Below, in pieces: positions 1 through 11,283 of a stretch of 64,000 nt of DNA. The stretch covers positions 1,426,001-1,490,000 of the forward strand of contig NZ_LR134356.1 in the NCBI RefSeq assembly GCF_900637195.1, given 5' to 3'. Origin of the DNA: Mycolicibacterium aurum. GTDB taxonomy: Bacteria; Actinomycetota; Actinomycetes; Mycobacteriales; Mycobacteriaceae. The position numbers were made by a program, and so were the translations under genes. How positions within the stretch are numbered: position 1 is the stretch's first letter; every line of letters begins with the position of its first letter. The notes under the pieces were generated by a model, which worked only from the letters and a program-made list of their open reading frames with translations, did no database searches and was not told where the DNA came from.

Positions 1-481
1 GCCTGATACTGCTCTCGTCATAGAACCGTGTCGAAATATCGTCAGGAAAGCGCAGAGGTAGATGCAAGCCAACTTTTAACGGGCTCGAACAGCGGCCAAT
101 CACTTCAGTGACCGCGACAACCGAGTGCTCGTTGGTGTCGACTCGGCGCGGATGGTGACGTGGTCAGCGCCAGCGCCAGCGCCAGCGCGTCTGCGGCCTC
201 GCCGCGTGCCAGTTCCGCGATACCTCGCAGTCCCGATGCCCGCTCGACACCAACCAAACAAGTTGTTCAAAGAAACACCGCCCCCAGACGCCACCAGCGG
301 CAGAGTAGACCGGCTGAGATGTCTGTGGCCGCGGGAAATCCTTCCTGGTTGCCAAGCACAGGACCGCGCTGGTGGCCAGAGTGTCTCACCCCCCGTTCGT
401 GATGTTGGTCAACGTCTTCGCGCATGCCCAACTCGGGGACGGCGCGGTGCAGCGGGCGACGGTTTATGCGAATATGTGGCA
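1..481. other. Left-edge non-coding stretch
   Basis: No convincing gene is seen here. An open frame runs from 125 into rmlA, but its translation before the GTG at 482 is arginine- and proline-rich and unlike RmlA, so I read it as upstream DNA. It contains a short CAGCGC tandem repeat. No clear promoter was recognised. Confidence 0.5.
165..188. repeat. Hexanucleotide tandem repeat (CAGCGC)x4
   Basis: Four exact consecutive copies of CAGCGC lie in the non-coding stretch upstream of rmlA. No function is inferred. Confidence 0.8.
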
Positions 482-2349
<1,868 letters not shown>

Positions 2350-2361
2350 AGTGATGGGTGT

Positions 2362-3795
2362 TTGTCGGTGACAGAGTATGGCAAAGCACTGTCGGCAAAT
2401 TCAACGCCAATACCTGGATTGACAATCTGGGAACTGCCGGTACACGGCGACTCGCGTGGTTGGTTCAAAGAAAATTGGCAACGCGAAAAGATGATTGCCG
2501 CTGGTCTTACTGATTTCGGGCCAGTGCAGAACAACATATCGTTTAACGATTCGGTGGGGACCACACGAGGGATCCACGCCGAGCCGTGGGATAAATTCGT
2601 GTCTGTTGCCGCAGGTAGAATTTTTGGAGCCTGGGTCGATCTGCGAGAGGGGGCAACATTTGGTGCCGTATTCACCGCGGAGATCGATCCATCTCGTGCT
2701 GTCTTTGTTCCGCGTGGTGTTGGTAATGGCTTTCAGACATTAGAGCCGGGTACGGTCTATAGCTATCTAGTGAATGACCATTGGACCGCCGCCGGCGAGT
2801 ACGCGGCGTTGAATCTCGGCGACGAAAAGGTCGGGATCCAATGGCCTATACCTTTGGTGAATGCTGAGCTGTCTGATAAGGACCGCGCTCATCCGCCTTT
2901 GGAAGACGTTGTGCCGGTGCGGCCACGGAAGATCTTGGTGCTCGGCGCAGATGGCCAGTTGGGGCAGGCGCTGCGTGAGACCTACCGATTCGTATCGCAT
3001 GTCGATTTCGCTACCAGATCAGATATCACGCTGGGCGTGACCGATCTCTGTTCTGCCCGCCGCTGGCGCGAATACGATGCGGTTATCAACGCTGCTGCCT
3101 ACACGGCCGTGGACAGGGCCGAGACTTCTGAGGGGCGAATGGCGGCTTGGGCGGCTAACGTCAAGGGCGTCAGCGACCTAGCAAAGGTCGCAGCACAGAA
3201 CGGGATCACCTTAATTCACATATCGAGCGATTATGTCTTTGACGGCACCAGTGATCGGCCGTATCGGGAGGATGATCCGATGGCTCCGCTTGGTGTTTAC
3301 GGCCAGACGAAGGCAGCGGGCGATCAGATAGTCACTACAGTACCCAGACATTATGTCGTGCGCACGTCTTGGGTTATCGGTGCGGGCCACAATTTCGTCC
3401 GAACGATGGTGTCGCTTGCCGAACGCGGCGTGGACCCAGGGGTGGTCGACGATCAGCGTGGCCGATTGACTTTCACCGTAGACATCGCCGGCGCAGTCCG
3501 ACACCTGTTGGATTCGGGCGCGCCTTATGGGACCTACAATGTCACTGGGTCGGGTCCGGTCATGTCCTGGGCAGACATCGCGAAGCGGGTCTTTCGCTTT
3601 TCCGGTCATGATTCAGACCGAGTTACCCCGGTGACTACGTCGAAATACTACGCGAATGCCGCGGGGCCGATAGCCCCGCGCCCGTGCAACAGCGCCCTTG
3701 AGTTGAAGAAGATAGAAGCGGTAGGATTTGTCGCAGGTAATGTCGATGCGAGGCTGAAAGCATATATCGAATCAGCGTTGACGGAATCTTGCTGA
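2362..3795 (+). CDS. rmlCD: Fused dTDP-4-keto-rhamnose 3,5-epimerase / dTDP-4-keto-rhamnose reductase
   Basis: One 477-residue protein carries the last two steps to dTDP-L-rhamnose. Residues about 15-180 are RmlC-like: the cupin epimerase motif RGIHAEPWDK contains the expected catalytic His72 and Lys78, followed by FVPRGVGNGFQ. Residues about 188-477 are RmlD-like: Rossmann motif ILVLGADGQLGQ, NAAAYTAVDRAE, SSDYVFDG and the YGQTK catalytic pair. The start is TTG 2362 (GTG 2368 is an alternative); no ATG is in frame nearby. Fused RmlCD proteins are known in corynebacteria, whereas M. tuberculosis uses separate genes, so this copy probably belongs with the polysaccharide island. A separate rmlD lies at 47.6 kb. 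Confidence 0.92.
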   Translation: MSVTEYGKALSANSTPIPGLTIWELPVHGDSRGWFKENWQREKMIAAGLTDFGPVQNNISFNDSVGTTRGIHAEPWDKFVSVAAGRIFGAWVDLREGATFGAVFTAEIDPSRAVFVPRGVGNGFQTLEPGTVYSYLVNDHWTAAGEYAALNLGDEKVGIQWPIPLVNAELSDKDRAHPPLEDVVPVRPRKILVLGADGQLGQALRETYRFVSHVDFATRSDITLGVTDLCSARRWREYDAVINAAAYTAVDRAETSEGRMAAWAANVKGVSDLAKVAAQNGITLIHISSDYVFDGTSDRPYREDDPMAPLGVYGQTKAAGDQIVTTVPRHYVVRTSWVIGAGHNFVRTMVSLAERGVDPGVVDDQRGRLTFTVDIAGAVRHLLDSGAPYGTYNVTGSGPVMSWADIAKRVFRFSGHDSDRVTPVTTSKYYANAAGPIAPRPCNSALELKKIEAVGFVAGNVDARLKAYIESALTESC

Positions 3796-3956
3796 CGACG
3801 TTTTCGTTTCGATTAGACTGTGAAGAATCGGCTACTGCTGCACGTTTACTACACGGTTCAATCTTGTATCAGCCTCCGCGTTTCGCAATTAGGACAGGAT
3901 GAGATGCTTATCTTCGACGGTTCAAGTCGTCTGCTTATTGCCGCGCGGTCGAGTCG

Positions 3957-4922
3957 ATGAACCCGGGGTGGAGTGGCGACCCTGACGAGGTGGCCGTCAT
4001 CATTCCGACGCTGAATGCGGGACGACATCTTGAAAGCGTGATACGAGCGCTCAAGGAGCAGGAATCAATCCAGCCCCGATCTGTGCTGGTGGTTGACAGC
4101 GGATCACGCGACGGAACCATAGAGCAATTCCGCGAATTTGGGGCGGAAGTCGTTGGCCTCGGTGGCCGTCCGTACAACCACGGCGGTACACGACGCTACG
4201 GGACTGAATTGCGACCGAAGGCCAAGTTCTACGTCTTGCTCACGCATGATGCTATTCCGGCGACGCCTGACGCAATCGCTCGGATCCTGGCTGCTTTCGA
4301 GAATCCCGACGTAGGCATGGCTTACGGTAGGCAACTGCCCCGTCCCGATGCGAAAGGCGTTGAACGCCATGCTCGTCTGTATAACTACCCGCCAAATAGC
4401 GAGGTGCGAGGCTACCGCGATCGAGCACGACTCGGCGTGAAGGCAACCTTTTGCTCTAACAGCTTCGCCGCGTACCGGGCCGACGCGTTGAGTGCCGTCG
4501 GCGGCTTCCCAAAGGATTCTTACTTCGCGGAGGACCAATTCATTGCCGGCAAAATGCTTCTCGCCGGTAAAGATCTCGCGTACTCGGCGGATGCGTGCGT
4601 TATTCATAGTCATCCATATTCGCTGACGGACGATTTTCGCCGATATTTTGACTGTGGAGTATGGCATCGGCGTGACCGCTGGTTGCTCGACGAGTTCGGC
4701 GAGGCGGAGGGCGAGGGCGTTCGGTTCGTTCAATCGGAGATGCGATACTTGGCCCGTCACGACCCTTCAGCGATGCCGCTTGCAGCGTTGCGTTCGCTGG
4801 CGAAATTTTTGGGCTACAAGCTGGGATTGAAGGAACACCTTTTCAGCCCGAAACAAAAGAAGAAGCTTGCTATGCAAAGCTTCTACTGGGCACAGCAAGA
4901 GTCAATGCGGATCGAGGGATGA
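3957..4922 (+). CDS. GT2 glycosyltransferase, rhamnosyltransferase-like
   Basis: Probable cytoplasmic or membrane-associated transferase of a sugar, most likely rhamnose, to the growing repeat unit. The 321 residues show the GT-A family 2 pattern: VAVIIPTLNAGRHL at the N-terminus, VVDSGSRDGT for nucleotide binding, YNHGGTRRYGTEL and LLTHDAIPA (acidic metal-site region), and FAEDQFIAGKML (ED catalytic-base region). The NHGGTR segment is characteristic of bacterial rhamnosyltransferases. It lies 161 bp after rmlCD on the same strand, which fits a dTDP-rhamnose user. The start is ATG 3957. The acceptor and linkage cannot be read from sequence. Confidence 0.85.
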   Translation: MNPGWSGDPDEVAVIIPTLNAGRHLESVIRALKEQESIQPRSVLVVDSGSRDGTIEQFREFGAEVVGLGGRPYNHGGTRRYGTELRPKAKFYVLLTHDAIPATPDAIARILAAFENPDVGMAYGRQLPRPDAKGVERHARLYNYPPNSEVRGYRDRARLGVKATFCSNSFAAYRADALSAVGGFPKDSYFAEDQFIAGKMLLAGKDLAYSADACVIHSHPYSLTDDFRRYFDCGVWHRRDRWLLDEFGEAEGEGVRFVQSEMRYLARHDPSAMPLAALRSLAKFLGYKLGLKEHLFSPKQKKKLAMQSFYWAQQESMRIEG

Positions 4923-5307
4923 AGTGACCTGGGCGTCCTCAAGTGACTCCCTGCCGCGCTCGATCTGACTGCTATCACGTCAAATGTGATGCTCCAGATC
5001 GGACGGGTGCGGTCGAGGATGATGAGAAGTCTGCTGAGGATGGCGGTTCCCGGCCGCCAATCTGGAAGGCCTCTGGGGCAGCTGGAAACTATAGCTGGCA
5101 AGCGGTCGGATCAAGATTGAGGTTCACCTCAGCGTTTCATAGAGAGCGCTGGGACCGCGAAAATCCTCATTGCCACCGGTTTCGCAGCGGCGGCGCCAAG
5201 CCTAGTGCGGCACTTTGCGTGCCAGTGACCGAGAACCGCCTTCGCAGAAGACATTTGATAAACCGGGTAGACGCTGGCTGAGCATCGGACGGGTCGACGC
5301 CACCCGG
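4923..5307. other. Non-coding stretch between convergent genes
   Basis: Short open frames here have no recognisable features. The flanking genes converge, so only transcription ends are expected. I see no clear terminator hairpin. Confidence 0.5.
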
Positions 5308-6678
5308 TCAGCCAGTTGGTGGGAAGCCGGAGACAGTCCAGGACGGACCTTCCCCGGCCCATCCATCTAGCACTCGCTTGGGTCGCTTACCGCGGGTGGC
5401 GAGCGTGAGTAGGTTGCGGGTCTTGGCAACGGCATCGGCACCGTCCACCGGACACCAGCGAAGCGCGTGCGCTCTTAGCTTTTCGCGGTCGACCTCGTTG
5501 CGCGTCACAGAGTCGAGAAAGGCCCGAGCATCGTCAACAGACCTGATCCGGGGGTAGATAGAGTGATCTTCCAGGAATGAAAATTGCCCAGACCGTGCGC
5601 TCATGGAGGTCACGAATTCGGCGGTTGGCAGCCCCAGCGCGGTAGACTCCCACGCGACGCCGCTGGAGAACTGGATGACAAAACGCGGCCCGGTCTTCAA
5701 CAGCTCGAGCGTTCTACCGCCCTCGTGGACTCTCCAACCTGCGGGCAAATATCGTTGCAGGGTCCGCAAATTGGTTCTGGGATGCGGAGCTACGCAAACA
5801 TCTGACAGCCCCGCGTCCGAAAGGAGTCGCAGCGATGCCGCGATGACCTCCGTAGGCAGCATCGAGAGTGCGACGACGCCTGGGGCATCGGAGGTGATTC
5901 GGGGTGTTGGGTTCCTCAGCACATCGGAACTGGGATTGCCAATGACCGTGAGGTCGTCGCGGTTCAATGCGAAGCGCTGAACGAACTCGGCAGCTTCGGC
6001 GGGGCCGCGAAGTGCGGGGTAGGCGACCGGAAGGTCGAGATCCCAATTGCTGTGCGGTGCATGCGGAATGGAAATGATTGGAACATCGTGCGATTCGGCC
6101 ACAAGCAAAAGGGGTCGCACCATGTACGAAGCGTGGCTGGCCGTCAACACGTAGCGGATCGAAGACCAGTCCAGATCCTCGTACCGTCTGATCAAGTCGA
6201 GGACCCCTGGTGTCATTCGATTGATCCATCCGAACAGTACCGCTTTGGTGGTGTCATCCAGTGATGGAGCGCCGGTCGGCGAAGCTATTAGGGACTGCAG
6301 CTCGTCTCGCGCGCTCCGAACGCCATCCGAGTGCACGAGGCTCAGCGACGGTACGTGGAACGATCTCCCAAAGGGCAACGGGCTCAGCCTGGAACCCTCT
6401 ATCACCGGATGAATCGCTCGCTCATCATTGGTTTGGGTCCATATCGCGATGCCATCGTCAACTCGGACCAATGTGGGTGTCTTATACGGCAGCGGCGCCC
6501 ACTTGGCTCCGGCCTCGAGTTTGCGAATGAGGCTGCTGGGGTTTAGCGGCTCGATCGACAGCAAGTAGTTGAGCATTGGGAGCAGGCACCAGGTGAGCCG
6601 ATGCGGATTGTTGCTCAAAACTAACCCCCGGTCCTGACATGCACGCCACTTGCTCTGCATCCGAGGTGGCGCGTGCAC
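5308..6678 (-). CDS. Putative GT-B-fold glycosyltransferase (unassigned)
   Basis: I do not recognise a named family. The 456 residues lack clear membrane spans and look like a two-domain GT-B protein: a central IPHAPHS segment, GNPSSDV near 247-253, an HP motif in VAPHPRTN (299-300) and an SS motif in QFSSGVAWES (338-339). HP and SS motifs in this order occur in CDP-glycerol transferases, bacterial polysialyltransferases and related capsule enzymes. A VDDG at 73-76 recalls the D/E-D/E-G motif of sialyltransferases, but its spacing to HP is long and it may be chance. It is the last gene of the minus-strand flippase-polymerase set. With NeuB- and KdsB-type enzymes nearby it is a candidate transferase for a CMP-ketoacid. 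The start is uncertain; Met7 or later is possible. Confidence 0.55.
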   Translation of the reverse strand: MHAPPRMQSKWRACQDRGLVLSNNPHRLTWCLLPMLNYLLSIEPLNPSSLIRKLEAGAKWAPLPYKTPTLVRVDDGIAIWTQTNDERAIHPVIEGSRLSPLPFGRSFHVPSLSLVHSDGVRSARDELQSLIASPTGAPSLDDTTKAVLFGWINRMTPGVLDLIRRYEDLDWSSIRYVLTASHASYMVRPLLLVAESHDVPIISIPHAPHSNWDLDLPVAYPALRGPAEAAEFVQRFALNRDDLTVIGNPSSDVLRNPTPRITSDAPGVVALSMLPTEVIAASLRLLSDAGLSDVCVAPHPRTNLRTLQRYLPAGWRVHEGGRTLELLKTGPRFVIQFSSGVAWESTALGLPTAEFVTSMSARSGQFSFLEDHSIYPRIRSVDDARAFLDSVTRNEVDREKLRAHALRWCPVDGADAVAKTRNLLTLATRGKRPKRVLDGWAGEGPSWTVSGFPPTG

Positions 6679-6930
6679 AGCGCGAATCCACCTATATGGG
6701 GCCGAGTTCCGACGCCGGACAACGTCACCCCATCACTCCCGAGACTATCGTGTCCGCAAGTTGACCACACGACGGCTGTTGCATCGCCAACGATGTAGCT
6801 GCGTGCAGATCGTACCCGACAACAGTGCCGCGAACAGTTCGGAGTCGGGACATGCGACTCGGGTCGCACCAGATCCCGCTACATTCGAGGGCGGGACACC
6901 ATAGGGGGCCCGTAGACAATCTTGCCATCC

Positions 6931-8364
6931 CTACGGCTTCGAGTTGGGACAAGCGATTCGACTGCCTTCCGGGTCCGCCCGGTCGTGGCGCAATTGCAGG
7001 CCCTGGAAAATGCAGATGAGAACTGCTGCTCCCGTAGCTGCGATCCAGAGTGGAAAGTGTGCCCGAAACACGAGCGGGAGCACGGCAAGACTCAGGGCTA
7101 AGCCGGCCGGCACGGCCCAGGTGATATTCAATCCGCCCTTGGGTAGCGAAACATCCAGACGCAGCGCGCGCAAGGTAACTAGAGCAACTGCGGCCATGGT
7201 GCCATAGGCGGCCACGCTGGCGATCGCGACGCCTTCGATACCAAGCGCTGAACCAAGCGGAAGCGTGCCAGCGGCGAGAACGGCTGCGCCGGAGAATGTT
7301 CCGAGCCAACTCCACCGCGTATTGCGGGCAGTAAGGATGGTGATGTTGTTCGCGATCGCCCATAATGTCCAGGCAACTGTTGAAAGGCTGAGTATGGCCA
7401 GCGTCGGCATGATCGATGCAAAGGGAGCAGGTAACACGACCTGTACGAACAACGGGGTGAGTAGACAGGTGAGCACTGCGGCTACGACTCCGGCCCAAAG
7501 TTGTATCCGCATTGCGGCGGCGCTGTTCGGCATCGGCGCTGGGAAACCCTCACGAGCGTATTCCGGCTGCAAGGCGCGGTTCAGCTCAACGCAAAGCAAT
7601 ATTGCGGCGCCAGCTGCACTTGCGGCGGCAGACAGAAGGCCGACAGCCTCTAGCGACAGCACCAGCGCTGCAAGAGGCCGGTTCAATGACGTCATCGCCC
7701 ATAGTGACAGCGCGCTGGGGAGCAGTGGAAGCGCAAAGCGTGCCAGCGATCTGACCGTTGCTCTCGCTTCGGTAAGGTCACGGCGGCCTAATATCGCGGC
7801 GGCGGTAAAGATGGTTACGCATGCCGTTATGAGGTCGGAGAGCGCCCAGCCGGTCGGTCCGAGATGAAGTCCGACTACCAGCAAAATTCGTGACCCGACA
7901 GTGGCGACAACGGTAACGCCGGTAAGGACCGCGTACGCTTGAATGCGCCGTTGCACCCGAAGCCTAGGCGCGGCGTAGGCGATTGCGAACGCCCCCAGGC
8001 CGGCGGCCGCTACTTCGATAGCCCATAGCCTGCCATCCACCCCGAGAAACGATGGGTTGGTGAACCAGACCAAAGCAGCGAGAACCAGGGCGCCAGACGG
8101 GACGACACAGAGCAGCCAGATCCGTGCTGCCCGCAGGACTCCGCGTCGGCTGGGGTCCTCCGACTCCCTCGCTGTTGCATGCAACACCGCCTGGTCGGTG
8201 CCTGCGCCAAACACCACAACGAGCAAGAGATTGCCGACCAGTAGCAGCGACGCGGTGCCGAATTGCTCGACAGACATCGCTCGGGCAAGGAACGGCAATA
8301 GCAACAGAGCAAGCCCGCGTTGCAGCATTCCCAGCGCGGTGTAGGCAACCGCCGCCCGCCTCAT
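6931..8364 (-). CDS. Wzx-type polysaccharide flippase (MOP superfamily)
   Basis: Likely flips the lipid-linked repeat unit across the cytoplasmic membrane. The 477 residues are strongly hydrophobic, with about 12-14 predicted membrane segments. The N-terminus has the layout of polysaccharide transport proteins: an amphipathic start, then LLLLPFLARAMSVEQFGTASLLL, in which the PFLARAMSVEQFG loop is typical of Wzx proteins. It is transcribed with the polymerase and the WbsX-like gene upstream (60 bp gap). Specificity cannot be read. Confidence 0.85.
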   Translation of the reverse strand: MRRAAVAYTALGMLQRGLALLLLPFLARAMSVEQFGTASLLLVGNLLLVVVFGAGTDQAVLHATARESEDPSRRGVLRAARIWLLCVVPSGALVLAALVWFTNPSFLGVDGRLWAIEVAAAGLGAFAIAYAAPRLRVQRRIQAYAVLTGVTVVATVGSRILLVVGLHLGPTGWALSDLITACVTIFTAAAILGRRDLTEARATVRSLARFALPLLPSALSLWAMTSLNRPLAALVLSLEAVGLLSAAASAAGAAILLCVELNRALQPEYAREGFPAPMPNSAAAMRIQLWAGVVAAVLTCLLTPLFVQVVLPAPFASIMPTLAILSLSTVAWTLWAIANNITILTARNTRWSWLGTFSGAAVLAAGTLPLGSALGIEGVAIASVAAYGTMAAVALVTLRALRLDVSLPKGGLNITWAVPAGLALSLAVLPLVFRAHFPLWIAATGAAVLICIFQGLQLRHDRADPEGSRIACPNSKP

Positions 8365-8424
8365 GCTGATTGCGGCGGGCGAGACCGAATCATTGCCCGA
8401 AGAGCTCCCTCGCCATGGTTTTCC

Positions 8425-9498
8425 TCAAGCTGGATCATGAACAGCGCCAAGAACCCGCCGGACGGCTTCGAGGTAGCCAAATCCCTTCTCCTTCGAAGGT
8501 TCGAGAATTGCACCCTCACCCCACTCGTTCCAGGAATTGACTACAAGGAAGTTTTGGGAAGCGTCAGGTCGACCGGATGCGACTAAGGCGCGCAAGTGCT
8601 TCTCGAAGCTGACCGGGGAGCTCCCGCGGACGATTACCGGCCCCTTTGCGCCCCGCCTCGGAGAGTTGTCCCAGCCCACAAACGCGCCCTGAATGATTTC
8701 GCGACCGTCGTATCGACGCCGCTTTCGCAGCATACGGCGCCACACGTCGTTGTAGTCCTGGTAATCGGGCTTGAGAAGTCGCTTTACTACAAATCGTTTT
8801 GCCTTAGCGCGCAGAGGTATCTCAAATCGCAGTGAGTACAGCGGCTCGTCCTCGTATACTGCGGCAGACAGCGAGCAATGAGGTCTAGGGTTTTTCGAGC
8901 TGACGTACTCCACGATGTGAATCCCGGCGAATCCGGCCTCGACGAGACGGTCCTGCCAGTGCCTGACCATCGAATTGACGTCGGGGACATCGCTGGCGTT
9001 ATAGAGGAAGAGAACCGGCTTGCCGTCCTGCTGGATGTACCGGGGATCTTCGAAAAAGGGTAGTAGGTAGTCAAGGTGGCGGTCCCAGTCGTCACGTCCG
9101 CCGTAGGTCTGCGCCTGAAGCATCTGGTTTCCCTTGCCGTCCCAGGTGCGAGTCCAGTCGTGGTTCGCCCAGCAGAGGCAGTACCCGAGGTCGGCGTCTG
9201 GCGTATTGCGCCAGAGCTCGACAGGACGCTCTAGCAGGAGCTTCCCGGAGAACCAATAGTGGAAGAACACAAACCCTCCGACCCCGTACTGGTTCGCAAT
9301 GTTTGCCTGCCAGATAAGCGCCTCCGGATCTGTCAGGTCGTAATAGTTGTCATCCAATGGATGCAACGGTTGCTCATGGCCGGGATAAAGGGGCACGGCC
9401 CGCCGAACATTCGTCCATTCAGTGAATCCCTCGCCCCACCATTCGTTGTTCTCCGGAACCTCGTGGAACTGCGGTAGATGAAGCGCCAGAATGCGCAT
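8425..9498 (-). CDS. WbsX / GH99-like glycan enzyme
   Basis: Member of the WbsX family (glycoside-hydrolase-99-like TIM barrel) often found in O-antigen and capsule loci and annotated as a glycosyltransferase or glycan-processing enzyme. The 357 residues start with AFYLPQFH-like ALHLPQFHEVPENN, then WWGEGFTEWTNVRRA, GFVFFHYWFSGK, CWANHDWTRTW and, near the C-terminus, VNSWNEWGEGA, all hallmarks of the family. There is no signal peptide, so it acts inside the cell. Its start lies inside the end of the polymerase gene (80 bp overlap in another frame), which implies translational coupling. Its exact reaction is unknown in the family. Confidence 0.85.
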   Translation of the reverse strand: MRILALHLPQFHEVPENNEWWGEGFTEWTNVRRAVPLYPGHEQPLHPLDDNYYDLTDPEALIWQANIANQYGVGGFVFFHYWFSGKLLLERPVELWRNTPDADLGYCLCWANHDWTRTWDGKGNQMLQAQTYGGRDDWDRHLDYLLPFFEDPRYIQQDGKPVLFLYNASDVPDVNSMVRHWQDRLVEAGFAGIHIVEYVSSKNPRPHCSLSAAVYEDEPLYSLRFEIPLRAKAKRFVVKRLLKPDYQDYNDVWRRMLRKRRRYDGREIIQGAFVGWDNSPRRGAKGPVIVRGSSPVSFEKHLRALVASGRPDASQNFLVVNSWNEWGEGAILEPSKEKGFGYLEAVRRVLGAVHDPA

Positions 9499-10744
9499 TT
9501 GACTCCCTTGAACTCGACTGACAACATGACGTAAGCGCCACGGCGAATAGTACAGCGACGGCAGGAAAAGCGATGATATTTGAGATCATCGTGGCAACTA
9601 CGACGAAGCCTACAAGCGGCCAGACGACCTGCGCGTCACCAAACCGAGCGGCGTCCCTAATGATCAAGATCCAAATAAAAATATATAATATCGAACCAAC
9701 TATACCGAAATCGACCAGCAGATCGATAGCAAGATTGAGTGAATTGATGTTACTCCCGAACAGCGATTGATTTAATTCGAGAATATACTGTGGACCGCCG
9801 CCGAAATAGAGTTGAACGATGCCTGCTTCCTCCCACACAGTCTCCAGGTCTAGCTGCCAGCGAGCAAAACGGCCAGAGTCGAAAGCTCCGGTGACGCGTT
9901 CGCCGCTTAAGATCAAATCGCCCGCTCCGATCACCGCTGCCGCAATCACTAGTGACGGAATTGCCAAAGCCAAGGCTAGGTGGCGCCGCCGAATGGTGAG
10001 AACCAGCACCGATATCGCTAGTCCGACGGCAGTGGCAAGAATGTAAGTTCTGACATCACTTAATACAATGAAGCCCACATTAAGCGCTACCAGGGTTGCA
10101 TTGAGAGCGATCTGACGTCGGCCGAGGACATGTCGGAAAGCGACAACCGTGCAGATCCCAAGGATCCCGGCGAAGGCAAAGGGGTGATAAAAAAGGCCAA
10201 AAAATTCTTGGTCGAGTTCGCGATAGTACCTGTTGGGTCCGAAGCTCCCAGTTATGAAGTATGCAACCCCGACCTGACCGACCGTGAAGATATTGACCCA
10301 GAAGATAATTTTGGTGCCGATATCGGACCCGGCGTCGCGAATCCTTGCCACCAGGAACATGTAAGCGATGACAGGAATGGCAAGTGCGCCGACACCGTCG
10401 ACTAAGTTGTTCGCAGAGCTTGTGGTGAGTAATGAAATTAGGGATAACGTGACTAAAGCGAACCAGATCGCAAGCCCACCTTCCACGGAATCATTTGTTC
10501 TAGAAATGGCCCCCGGTAGTGATACAGCGGTTAGAATTATAAAAGCCCACGTAATTACCGTTATCCCAGCAAGCGTATTCGGCCAAAGGCCCACAGTTTG
10601 AATGGTGAAGGGGCTGACATCCGAGCCCGGAGGGAACTGGAGGATCTGACTGAGTTGCAGAAGTCCCAGAGCTCCGATGAACAGCCAGAGCGAAGCAGGC
10701 CAGCGTTTCTTTGGTCGAACCTGCGCCGCGGGTTTGGCGTCCAT
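9419..10744 (-). CDS. O-antigen polymerase / ligase-like membrane protein (Wzy)
   Basis: Probable repeat-unit polymerase at the outer face of the membrane. The 441 residues are highly hydrophobic, with about 10-12 membrane segments and a longer extracytoplasmic loop (around GSFGPNRYYRELDQEFFGLF and SGERVTGAFDSGRFARW) of the kind seen in Wzy/WaaL proteins. These proteins share little sequence, so the call rests on topology and position beside a flippase. The last ~27 residues are hydrophilic and overlap the WbsX gene. The base composition is clearly AT-richer than the core genes. It is the first gene of the minus-strand unit. Confidence 0.75.
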   Translation of the reverse strand: MDAKPAAQVRPKKRWPASLWLFIGALGLLQLSQILQFPPGSDVSPFTIQTVGLWPNTLAGITVITWAFIILTAVSLPGAISRTNDSVEGGLAIWFALVTLSLISLLTTSSANNLVDGVGALAIPVIAYMFLVARIRDAGSDIGTKIIFWVNIFTVGQVGVAYFITGSFGPNRYYRELDQEFFGLFYHPFAFAGILGICTVVAFRHVLGRRQIALNATLVALNVGFIVLSDVRTYILATAVGLAISVLVLTIRRRHLALALAIPSLVIAAAVIGAGDLILSGERVTGAFDSGRFARWQLDLETVWEEAGIVQLYFGGGPQYILELNQSLFGSNINSLNLAIDLLVDFGIVGSILYIFIWILIIRDAARFGDAQVVWPLVGFVVVATMISNIIAFPAVAVLFAVALTSCCQSSSRESNAHSGASSTAVPRGSGEQRMVGRGIH

Positions 10745-11283
10745 CTCTCTCCTGAGTCGTTCGTGTCAGTCCAGATCGATGATCTAGCTTCACATCGAAT
10801 CCACTGCCGGCAGTCGCAGGACTTCTAGCCACACACTTCCGCCTTGTAGCAAAGCATATGGCGGGTCCGCGCGTGTGGCAGGTCGTGGCCGCGCAGGTTG
10901 CCTCTGAGGTGCGTGGGACGAGAGTACGCGCGAGCTGTCTGGGCGGACCGCACCGACGCGGTCGCGGATCTAGTACACGAGTCTCAACGTATCCGCTCCA
11001 AAGTCTCCCCGCGCCGTGTGTAGCGCTTTCAGATCCAAAGGGAGGTTTTACGAAAAGTCGCCCTGGCCTTGGCAATCCGGTTGCAACCATGGCCGACGGG
11101 ACTTCGCGCGCGCTCGCATACACTGCGAGATGTCCGTCGGCTTCCGGCGGCGCCCCGGCCGGCCCGCGGGTTACGTTAAGCGTTTCATCAAGTTTGGAGG
11201 CTCCGGCCTCGGAAGATCAGGTATTGAAAACGAGGTCCCGCCGGCCGTACCCACGTCCGAGAGGTCCGCGAAGTGAGGTTGAG
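10745..11283. other. Divergent intergenic region
   Basis: This stretch separates the minus-strand polymerase unit from the plus-strand phosphatase unit, so promoters for both directions must lie here. An open frame continues upstream of the phosphatase to 10858 but lacks family features and is read as non-coding. No confident -10/-35 pair was recognised. Confidence 0.5.

Noticed and set aside
125..481. N-terminal extension of rmlA as a longer protein
   Set aside because: The extra ~119 residues are Arg/Pro-rich and unlike any RmlA; the conserved start is at 482.
4943..5281. Possible small gene between the GT2 gene and the GT-B-like gene
   Set aside because: No recognisable motif, no ribosome site and irregular composition.
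10858..11283. Extended start for the phosphatase gene
   Set aside because: The extension has no family features, and ATG 11284 has a ribosome site and gives the normal length.
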